Of a stretch of 51,509 nt of DNA, positions 17,272-24,494 are shown in pieces. Origin of the DNA: GCA-2683825 sp965662355 (GTDB lineage Bacteria > Planctomycetota > UBA1135 > GCA-002686595); NCBI GenBank assembly GCA_965662355.1, contig CBFIHP010000029.1, positions 1-51,509 on the forward strand, read 5' to 3'. The position numbers were made by a program, and so were the translations under genes. The notes under the pieces were generated by a model. That model did not search any database. It was not told the DNA's origin and saw only the letters and a program-made list of their open reading frames with translations. The stretch's first letter is position 1; the number at the start of each line of letters is the position of its first letter.

Positions 17272-17273
17272 GG
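17270..17273 (+). promoter_or_regulatory. Ribosome binding site of the SpsF-like gene
   Basis: GAGG overlaps the TGA stop of the PseG-like gene and sits 5 bases before the ATG at 17279, fixing that start and linking the two genes translationally. Confidence 0.55.
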
Positions 17274-17278
17274 ATCCC

Positions 17279-18727
17279 ATGTATTGCTCACGCCGTATCG
17301 CCGCCTGCATTCTTGCTCGCCAGGGATCGCACCGTCTACCTGGCAAGATGCTGCTTCCGTTCGGGACCGGCACCGTGCTGTCCTCGGTCATCGAGCGCCT
17401 CAAGGCTTGCCGCTCGATCGACGAGATCATTCTTGCCACCAGCCGGAACCGCGCGGACGATGCGATCGAGAAAGCCGGGCGCGAACAAGGTATTCCCGTC
17501 GTGCGTGGCGACGAAAACGACGTCGTCGCACGCATGATGCAAGCGGTCAGCGAATTGCGCGAGGTTCCGGACGTCGTCATCCGGGCGTGCGCCGATAACC
17601 CCCTGGTCATGCCCTCCGTGATCAACGAAGGGGTCTGCGAACTGATCGACGAAGACGCGGATATTATCACGCCCTTCGAATACGCGACCTATCCCTTCGG
17701 ATACGGCTTCGTCGCGATGAAGCGCCAGACCCTCGAGCGTATTGAGGAGCAAGCCCGTGAACCTCTTCATCGCGAACACGTCGAAAACTACTGCCTCGAC
17801 CATCCCGAGGACTTCCGGGTTCGCTATCAACTGTCACCTCAGCGACTCGAACTGCCGGAATTGAGCGTCACCCTCGACTACGAGATCGACTACGAACGCC
17901 TCCTGGCTTTCGAGTCCCTCCTGCGCGATGTGCCCTACGCGGAACAACCTCGGAAACTGATCGACCATGCGCGCGCCGGTCGGGTGTGGGTCCAGGGGTT
18001 GAGCCAAGGCCCCCCCACAGGGCACGACCTCGTCCTGGCGACGAGTGAATGCCCTGCGCAAGCGACACGCGGTGTCGTTGTCGTCGATACCTTCGATTGC
18101 CATGGCGAGGAGCGCTACGGACTGCGCTACGCAAGCGACTCCCCATGGGCCACGGGGCGCCCATTGTTCCTGGACGCTGGAGCAAACACGCAACGCGAGA
18201 GCCCCCAGGAATTCTTGCTGCGCACCGTGGAAGCGTGCACGTCATCGCTTCTGGCGGGTCCCCTGCCCGCCATGACCTCCCCCGATGGCGTCGGCTCCAC
18301 AAAGACAGTTGCACCGACACGTCGACGCGGTTTCCATCATGCGTCCCAGGCCCTGTTCCCTGCTGAAGTCGTACTCAACCTGACAAAGGAAAATTCTGGA
18401 ATCGAGCTGATCGAGACCCTCTTGACGGAGCTCGAGCGTCACCCAGAAGCGCAGCTCGTGATCGGTTCGGATGCGGGATCAAATGCCCAGGACATCGCGC
18501 GCCTCGCAAAGATGCGCCTCGGGTCCGACCGCGTCGCATGCCTTGAACATCCCGACACCTCAGAGGACGCCTTCCAGCGTATCGTCATAGACAACATCGG
18601 GCACCTCATGGTTGGCTCCGCCGGCGCCACCGAGAACCTCGACGCTTCCAGCATCGAGAACTTCTGGCGCTCCCCCTCGACCCGCCGGCTGCGTGCGGAG
18701 ACCTTGAACGCCGAGTCCTGCGGGTGA
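17279..18727 (+). CDS. SpsF-like cytidylyltransferase fused to an unknown C-terminal domain
   Basis: 482 residues. Residues 1-235 are an acylneuraminate-cytidylyltransferase/SpsF-type GT-A domain: ACILARQGSHRLPGK (nucleotide-binding loop), IDEIILATS, VIRACADNPLVMP (the metal-binding Asp) and the closing SVTLDYEIDYERLLAFE. This domain would activate the nine-carbon acid made by the NeuB-type enzyme as a CMP sugar. Residues 246-482 have no family I recognise: a strand/turn VVVVDTFDCHGEER, a TGRPLFLDAG segment, VLNLTKENSGIELIETLL and a C-terminal LVIGSDAGSNAQDIA/AGATENLDASSIENFW part. SpsF proteins usually end near residue 240, so this doubles the usual size. The stop overlaps the GTG of the next gene. 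Confidence 0.82.
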   Translation: MYCSRRIAACILARQGSHRLPGKMLLPFGTGTVLSSVIERLKACRSIDEIILATSRNRADDAIEKAGREQGIPVVRGDENDVVARMMQAVSELREVPDVVIRACADNPLVMPSVINEGVCELIDEDADIITPFEYATYPFGYGFVAMKRQTLERIEEQAREPLHREHVENYCLDHPEDFRVRYQLSPQRLELPELSVTLDYEIDYERLLAFESLLRDVPYAEQPRKLIDHARAGRVWVQGLSQGPPTGHDLVLATSECPAQATRGVVVVDTFDCHGEERYGLRYASDSPWATGRPLFLDAGANTQRESPQEFLLRTVEACTSSLLAGPLPAMTSPDGVGSTKTVAPTRRRGFHHASQALFPAEVVLNLTKENSGIELIETLLTELERHPEAQLVIGSDAGSNAQDIARLAKMRLGSDRVACLEHPDTSEDAFQRIVIDNIGHLMVGSAGATENLDASSIENFWRSPSTRRLRAETLNAESCG

Positions 18728-19446
18728 AGAAGAAAGTCTCGATCTGTCAGCCCCACTACCTCCCGTGGATCGGTTACTTCGAGATGATCGACCGGGTGGA
18801 GCTGTTCGTCTTCCTGGACGACGTCGACTTCATCAAGCGTGAGTGGAAGAACAGAAACAAGATCCGCAAAGACGCGCGCAGCGCGGACACGAAGTGGCTG
18901 TCCGTCCCCATCGAACACACCGATCAACGCGGGACCTGGATCCGCGACGCACGCATCGCCGATACGCCCTGGCGCCAGCAACACATGGACGGCTTCCGAC
19001 ACGTCTACCGTCGAACCGCCCACTTCGCGGACGCCTTCGAGCTCCTGCGCTCGAGCCTGGAGGGTCCCCAGGTCACCCTGGGGGACTTGAACGTAGGCTC
19101 GATCGCAACGATCTGCGAATACCTCGGCATCACGACGGCACTCGAGCGCTCCTCGACGACCGGCTGCGAAGGCAAGAAGACCGACAAGCTGCTCAGCCTG
19201 GCAAAGAGCGTGAACGCGACCTCGTACCTTGCCAACAACGGTTCCGCCGCCTACCTCGATGAGTCACGCTTTCTCGAGGCCGGAATCGACTGCGCCTACC
19301 AGGACTACCAGCATCCGGACTACGGCCAAGCTCATGGCGGCGAGGAGCTGCCTTTCCTTTCCCATCTCTCGATCCTGGACTTGATCGCGAACCACGGGCC
19401 CGACGCACTGGAAGTGCTTCGCGAGGGCCGACCGAGTCATGCGTGA
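18724..19446 (+). CDS. WbqC-like family protein
   Basis: 240 residues from a GTG that overlaps the preceding stop (GTGA). The opening VSICQPHYLPWIGYFEMI and the following DDVDFIKREWKNRN identify the WbqC-like family, which is found in O-antigen and modified-sugar clusters and is suspected of acting as an aminoacyl- or acyl-transferring or glycine-adding enzyme on amino sugars; its chemistry is not firmly established. Position after the SpsF-like gene and before the sulfotransferase fits a decorating role. Overlaps the next gene by 8 bases. Confidence 0.85.
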   Translation: MKKKVSICQPHYLPWIGYFEMIDRVELFVFLDDVDFIKREWKNRNKIRKDARSADTKWLSVPIEHTDQRGTWIRDARIADTPWRQQHMDGFRHVYRRTAHFADAFELLRSSLEGPQVTLGDLNVGSIATICEYLGITTALERSSTTGCEGKKTDKLLSLAKSVNATSYLANNGSAAYLDESRFLEAGIDCAYQDYQHPDYGQAHGGEELPFLSHLSILDLIANHGPDALEVLREGRPSHA

Positions 19447-20662
19447 CCTTTTGGTACAAGGCATGTTCCGAAGCGGAACGACGCTACTCTCGCGCATGCT
19501 GAGCGCACGGCCCGAGAACCTTCTCGTGACCGATCCGTTCGTGTACTTCTTCAAGGCGTATCGCAACTTCCAGATGGAGCGGCACGCCGCCGGAAGTTGG
19601 CGCCCGGACGAACCGACTTCCGATCACTTCCTGTCGCGCTACCCCGAGGTCGATGCGGCGATCTTGTGCGCGGACCTCTCCGAGACCATGCCCGTCGCGC
19701 ACCTGCAACGGATGATCGGCGACATCCGGGCCTGGAAAACCGCCCAGCACCCACAGCTATGCGGCCGACTCGACGAGCTGCAGCAGGGCACGTTCGCACA
19801 GGTGTATCGCCAGCTCGTTCGCTTGTGCATCGAACTCTACGGATCCCCCGCGACCGAGGTCGCCGGGACGAAGCTGTCCTGGTGTGAGGAATACCTCCCG
19901 GCCCTGGGGCGTGCCTTCCCGGAGACGCACTTCGTGCTCTTGGTCCGTGACCTGCGCTCGATCGTCGCTTCCCAGGAGAGTCGTGTCGGCGCGGGCATCG
20001 GCAAGCGACCGCTACTCTTCTACATCCGTCATTGGCGCAAGAGCGTCGCCTTCGCGAAGGCCTTTTCAGAACACCACAGCGAGCTGCGCGGACGCACGCA
20101 TGTCGTGCGCTACGAGGATCTTGTCTGCCAGCCGCGGGCGACTCTCGAGCGACTGTGCAGTACAAGCCCGCTGACGTTCCACGAGTCCATGCTGAAGCCC
20201 TCGACATACCGCTCCGCTTCGGAAAATGGCGCCTGGACCCCCAACTCCTCATTCGATGCTGGTGAAGGCATCTACCAGGACTCCGTCGACAAGTGGCGCG
20301 CCGCGTTGAACGAAGATCAAGTTCGCACGATCGAAACCCTCGCGGGCCCGGAGCTCACGTGGATGGGCTACGAAGTGGCACGCAAGGCCCTGGATACGCC
20401 GCTGAACTTGATGCCGCTCGAATGTGAGCCGCCCATCGACGAGCTCGCCGGATGGATCCGGGACTTTTCCTGCTGTGACTACCTACGCGATCCCTCGGCT
20501 CGCAAACGCGAGCTGGAACATGAAGCACTCCGCCGCAGTGTCATCGAGGAAGCCGAGCCCCCCTCCCAGGAGCTCCTCGAGGCCCTCTTCCCTGCCTCGG
20601 AGACGTTACCGGATCTGCGCCTGTCCTGGGCGAGGCTACGGCAGCTAGAATCCTCCACATGA
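19439..20662 (+). CDS. PAPS-dependent sulfotransferase family protein
   Basis: 407 residues. The PAPS-binding 5'-phosphosulfate loop is GMFRSGTTLLSR (residues 8-19), and the 3'-phosphate motif is LLVRDLRSIVASQES near residue 165; VRYEDLVCQP near residue 222 is the third family signature. Cytoplasmic transfer of a sulfate from PAPS to a hydroxyl or amine of a glycan or lipid acceptor is the family reaction. As the last gene of the sugar operon (8-base overlap with the WbqC-like gene), it suggests the nine-carbon sugar or its carrier is sulfated. The C-terminus (about 320-407) is helical and without a recognised motif. Confidence 0.85.
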   Translation: MRDLLVQGMFRSGTTLLSRMLSARPENLLVTDPFVYFFKAYRNFQMERHAAGSWRPDEPTSDHFLSRYPEVDAAILCADLSETMPVAHLQRMIGDIRAWKTAQHPQLCGRLDELQQGTFAQVYRQLVRLCIELYGSPATEVAGTKLSWCEEYLPALGRAFPETHFVLLVRDLRSIVASQESRVGAGIGKRPLLFYIRHWRKSVAFAKAFSEHHSELRGRTHVVRYEDLVCQPRATLERLCSTSPLTFHESMLKPSTYRSASENGAWTPNSSFDAGEGIYQDSVDKWRAALNEDQVRTIETLAGPELTWMGYEVARKALDTPLNLMPLECEPPIDELAGWIRDFSCCDYLRDPSARKRELEHEALRRSVIEEAEPPSQELLEALFPASETLPDLRLSWARLRQLESST

Positions 20663-20720
20663 ACAAGCAGGACGTTCTTGCCCGAGCCTGAGAAACGCCC
20701 TCGAAGACGCTGAAGCGACG

Positions 20721-22034
20721 CTACTCCAGCTCGACACAAACCAGGGTGTCCTGGCTGCGCATCAGGAGATGGCGACCCGCCAGTGCCATCGCGCCCCACA
20801 TCTGCTTGTCGCCGCGTACGTTCTCACCGAAGATGGCCGCCGAGGCGACCTCCTCGTAGCCCTTCGGGCTGGCCTTGACGACACGCAGCGTGCCGTTGAA
20901 ACCGTCCTGAACCAGGAGGTGATCGCCGGCCAGGATCACGTTGCCACGGCCGAAGTAGGGATCGCTGCCGGTTCGCCACTTCTCGGTGCCGTCGAGCCCC
21001 AGGCACAGGAGCCCGCCTTCCTTGCGCAGGTTTCGCGGTTGGTTCCAGTTCTCGTTGACCACGAGATACAGATGCTCGTCGTACAGGATCGGATTGTGCA
21101 CCTGGGCGCCGCGCTCGCTGTAGAAGAGGCGCTCGAAGGAGTACTCGTCGCCCTTCTTCGTGATCTGCAAGAGTGCCGAGCCACCGCGGTAGCCACCGGT
21201 GATGAACAGCTTGTCGTTGCCGACCTGCACCGGCCCGGGAATCGGATAGGTCGAGCCGAGCGTTTCGGTCTCCCACAGGAGGCTCCCATCCTTCGGCGAG
21301 AAGCTCGAGATCGTGAAGACACCGGCCTCGTTCAGTGACGTGGCTCCGGGCGGACTCGAAACAAACGCGATCTGGAGCTCGCCCAGGAGGTCAAACAGGA
21401 CGGGGGTCGAGTGGCTGGTCCCCACGGGCTTGGTCGTCCAGAGCTTGTCTCCGCTGGCAAGATCGAAGGCCGCGAGACCGATATCGTCACCCAGCACGGT
21501 CATGACGACCATGTCGTCGACCACGAGCGGTGAGCACGACCAACCGTAGGTCGGCAGGTTGCCGTAGTACTCCTCGGCCAGGTCGATGCTCCACACATCC
21601 AGTTGGTCTTCGCGGTCGAAGCACATGACGCGCCCCATCCCGCCGCAGGTGACCACGAATTTCTCCGTGACGGTAGGAACGCTTCGCGACCCGCGATACA
21701 TCAGTCGCCCGGGAGACTCATAGATGGCATCCCAGATCGGCTCTCCGGTTTCCAGCTCGATCACGCGCAGGATGTCGAGCTCGCCCGGTTCCCTGTCCAA
21801 CAGGTAGACCTCGCCATCGCGCACCGATGCCCCACCGAAGCCCGGGCCCACCTCGATTTGCCAGGCGATCTCCGGGCCGTCTTCCGACCATTGGAAGTCG
21901 ACACCTGACAGCTCCGTACGGCCCGTGCGCTCGGGCCCCATGTACTGGGGCCAATCGCTCGAGCCCTGGGCGAAGCCCAGGGAGATCGAGGGCGCGACGA
22001 CGAAGCAGAAGTACAGACTGATTTTCTTGAGCAT
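20721..22034 (-). CDS. Secreted PQQ-like beta-propeller protein
   Basis: 437 residues from the ATG at 22034, which begins a signal peptide (MLKKISLYFCFVV... cleavage near GFAQ). The mature part is a PQQ-like repeat propeller: SSDWPQYMGPERTG is a common opening of such proteins, then blades with ELETGEPIWDA, DLASGDKLWTT, KDGSLLWETE and GLDGTEKWRT. No quinoprotein-dehydrogenase calcium or disulfide motif is seen, so a structural or binding role in the periplasm is more likely than PQQ enzyme activity. It converges on the sulfotransferase gene and diverges from the YwqK/toroid gene. The frame continues upstream to 22796, but only antisense to that neighbour. Confidence 0.85.
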   Translation of the reverse strand: MLKKISLYFCFVVAPSISLGFAQGSSDWPQYMGPERTGRTELSGVDFQWSEDGPEIAWQIEVGPGFGGASVRDGEVYLLDREPGELDILRVIELETGEPIWDAIYESPGRLMYRGSRSVPTVTEKFVVTCGGMGRVMCFDREDQLDVWSIDLAEEYYGNLPTYGWSCSPLVVDDMVVMTVLGDDIGLAAFDLASGDKLWTTKPVGTSHSTPVLFDLLGELQIAFVSSPPGATSLNEAGVFTISSFSPKDGSLLWETETLGSTYPIPGPVQVGNDKLFITGGYRGGSALLQITKKGDEYSFERLFYSERGAQVHNPILYDEHLYLVVNENWNQPRNLRKEGGLLCLGLDGTEKWRTGSDPYFGRGNVILAGDHLLVQDGFNGTLRVVKASPKGYEEVASAAIFGENVRGDKQMWGAMALAGRHLLMRSQDTLVCVELE

Positions 22035-22175
22035 GAGCGGGGGTCGGGAATTCGCAGCGGGGACCGCGCGAGGATAGCCTGACACGCAACTCAGGGATGG
22101 GCTATTATCCGCCATTGCATGCTGTTTACTCTCCCCGAGCGTTTGCAAAACGCAACCAAAGTCCGGCCTCCTTCG

Positions 22176-24485
22176 ATGGTCTTCCTGCGCTACGTCATCT
22201 GCATACCGATGTGCCTTGCTCTCTTTCCGGGCAACGGCTTTTCCGTCAACCAGGACTCCGTCCCGGCAACCGAGATCCTCGAGGAGTCCTTCCCGAGCGG
22301 CAAGCCCAAATCGAAGCGCAACGTCATTCGGGATTCCGAGGGAGTTCCATGGAATCACGGCCTGTTCCAGAGCTGGCATGAAAACGGACAGGTCCACGAA
22401 AGCGGCAATTACAAGGACGGCAAGAAGGTCGGCAGATGGGACACCTACCACCCCGACGGAAGTGTTGCCGCCAGCGGTATCTACCGTCGCGGCCTGCGCA
22501 TCCAGAGATGGAACTACCACGACGAGACCGGGAAACGCCTGGGAGAAAGCGGCAAGTATCGACCCGAGTTCGAAGACTATCCGAGCGGCGCACAGAGATC
22601 CGCCGGAGAGAATCGCGGCAAGCTGCGCCATGGCCACTGGACTTGGTGGTACGAGAACGGCCGCGTAGCTCTCGAGGGCACCTATCGCATCGGTAAGAAG
22701 ATCGATAAGTGGACGTGGTATCACCAGGACGGCTCGCTCCGCTACGAAGGCACCTACGTGAAGGGAAAGCGCGAAGGCGATTGGAGCTACTACCACTCCG
22801 GCGGTTTGCGAGATAGCGACTTCCTGTCAGGCTCCTACAAGCGCGACCAGCGCCTCGGTTCAACCGGAGCCCAACAGGACGATCCGTCCGGAGTTGATTT
22901 CAGCACCCTGCCCAGCCCAAGCCTGCCGGGAATCGTCACGAGTGAAACCGAGGAACGCCTGCGGGGCATCGTCCGCATGTCCTTGAACACGACCGACCCG
23001 AAATACCCAAAGCAACTGAAGGAATGGGAACACATCGCCGTGCCGTTCCTCCTGCAGCACATGATCGAGCTCGATCTCGAGAGAGAAGAAGATCGCCTCA
23101 TCGGGCACCGCTTGAATTCCGAGCTCTTGAGTAGCGCCATCGGCGGGCACGACCTGGGATGGATGGACGGCGGTGATGCGGATGCGATTGCGAGCAACCG
23201 CCTGACGATCCTGCGCTGGCATTCCCTGTGGGAGCTCACGCGCGAAAACGACGACTTCTGGGAAGCGGTGCGGAGCTCCGAGCCCATGTCCGGCGCTGCG
23301 TTCCTCGCCTGGCTACCGGCGGTCGTGGAAATCGGGACCTTCGCCGCGACAACAGCCCAGCCCCTGAGCACCCCCCCGCCTCCCCCGATCGTCACGTCCG
23401 CGAAGCGCGCCGAGTTTGGCGGCGATGGTACGGAAAGAGCGCTGCGTCCCGCTCTCGAATGGTTGATCGCTCATCAGCACAAGGACGGCTTTTGGTCCGC
23501 AAATGGCTTTGGCTCCGAGTGTGATCTCGAAGGGCCTCCCTGCGATGGCAAAGGCAATCAAGTGCATGACCTGGGCGTCACGGGCTTGGCGCTCATGGCC
23601 TTGGTCGGAGGCGGTAACACCTATTCGAACTCGGCCCAGCCAGGCGGCTCCGAAGCCGTGCGCCTCGCCGCGGAATGGGTGCGCGCTCAATTCGATCCAC
23701 GAAAGGGCATCTTCGGCAAGACCACGGGCCACGACTACATCTATGACCACGCGATCTCGCTGGCGGCGTTGTGCGAGGCGTCCCGTGGCCGCAATGACCC
23801 TCTTGTTCGCAAGGTCATCACCGCGGCCGTCGGTACAACCGAGCGCCTACGAAATATCGACGGTGGGTGGAGGTACGACCAGAGCAGCGACCAACAAAGC
23901 GACACTTCCGTGACGACCTGGATGACAGCCGCCCTCTTCACCGCCAAGCGCGAGGGATACACGGTCTCGAAAGGCGCCCTCACGGACATGCTGCTCTGGA
24001 TCGATCACGCCAGCGACCTCGAAACCGGACGCATCGGCTACAACAGTACCGGCAGTCACAGTTCGCGGACGGTGGTCAACAAAGACTACGGACGTGAGAG
24101 CGGCGAGGCCATGACTGCCGCCGGACTGTGGTGTCGGTTCATCGCGGGACAAACGGCCAAGACGAACGTCTTGATCAAAAAGCACCAGGCTCTCCTCATG
24201 GCGCGCCTGCCCGCCTACGAACCCCGCAAGCTGGCGAACGACATGTACTACTGCTACTTCGGCACGTACGCCATGTTCCAGATCGGTGGCAAGGACTGGG
24301 AGGAGTGGAACAAAGCCATGCGCGCGACCTTGCTCGAATCTCAGAGCACGAATGGCCACGCCCGAGGTTCATGGGATCCGATAGGACCCTGGGCCTACGT
24401 GGGTGGTCGGGTCTACTCCACGGCTCTGGCCGCGCTGTGCCTGGAGGTCTACTACCGTTTCCCCCAGGGCAATCTCCTGGAGTAG
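22176..24485 (+). CDS. YwqK/MORN-like repeat protein fused to a squalene-cyclase-like alpha-alpha toroid
   Basis: 769 residues from the ATG at 22176, which places a signal-like segment (VFLRYVICIPMCLALF) at the N-terminus; an ATG at 22119 is possible. Residues 61-227 hold five to six YwqK/MORN-like repeats (FQSWHENGQVHESGNY, DTYHPDGSVAASGIY, WTWWYENGRVALEGTY, WTWYHQDGSLRYEGTY, WSYYHSGG). A helical region (about 245-410) and a proline run (STPPPPP) lead to residues 420-769, which read as a prenyltransferase/squalene-oxidase-type toroid: ALEWLIAHQHKDGFWS, LGVTGLALMAL, YDHAISLAALCEA, NIDGGWRYDQ, SVTTWMTAALFTA. No DXDD cyclase motif is seen, so it is probably a binding domain. Exported; function unknown. 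Confidence 0.8.
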   Translation: MVFLRYVICIPMCLALFPGNGFSVNQDSVPATEILEESFPSGKPKSKRNVIRDSEGVPWNHGLFQSWHENGQVHESGNYKDGKKVGRWDTYHPDGSVAASGIYRRGLRIQRWNYHDETGKRLGESGKYRPEFEDYPSGAQRSAGENRGKLRHGHWTWWYENGRVALEGTYRIGKKIDKWTWYHQDGSLRYEGTYVKGKREGDWSYYHSGGLRDSDFLSGSYKRDQRLGSTGAQQDDPSGVDFSTLPSPSLPGIVTSETEERLRGIVRMSLNTTDPKYPKQLKEWEHIAVPFLLQHMIELDLEREEDRLIGHRLNSELLSSAIGGHDLGWMDGGDADAIASNRLTILRWHSLWELTRENDDFWEAVRSSEPMSGAAFLAWLPAVVEIGTFAATTAQPLSTPPPPPIVTSAKRAEFGGDGTERALRPALEWLIAHQHKDGFWSANGFGSECDLEGPPCDGKGNQVHDLGVTGLALMALVGGGNTYSNSAQPGGSEAVRLAAEWVRAQFDPRKGIFGKTTGHDYIYDHAISLAALCEASRGRNDPLVRKVITAAVGTTERLRNIDGGWRYDQSSDQQSDTSVTTWMTAALFTAKREGYTVSKGALTDMLLWIDHASDLETGRIGYNSTGSHSSRTVVNKDYGRESGEAMTAAGLWCRFIAGQTAKTNVLIKKHQALLMARLPAYEPRKLANDMYYCYFGTYAMFQIGGKDWEEWNKAMRATLLESQSTNGHARGSWDPIGPWAYVGGRVYSTALAALCLEVYYRFPQGNLLE
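22356..22856 (+). repeat. In-gene YwqK/MORN-like repeats
   Basis: Encodes five to six imperfect units of about 23 residues with the pattern W-x-x-Y/H-x-x-(N/D)G-x-(V/L)-x-x-x-G-x-Y inside the toroid fusion protein. Units after residue 150 are more alike than those before, suggesting later internal duplication. Confidence 0.65.
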
Positions 24486-24494
24486 CTGGCCCTT

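Noticed and set aside
17279..18727. LDAGANT in the SpsF-fusion tail as a methyltransferase SAM-binding motif
   Set aside because: The surrounding sequence does not follow a Rossmann methyltransferase pattern; a three-residue likeness is not evidence.
22035..22796. Upstream extension of the PQQ-propeller frame
   Set aside because: It lies antisense to the YwqK/toroid gene; the true start is the signal peptide at 22034.
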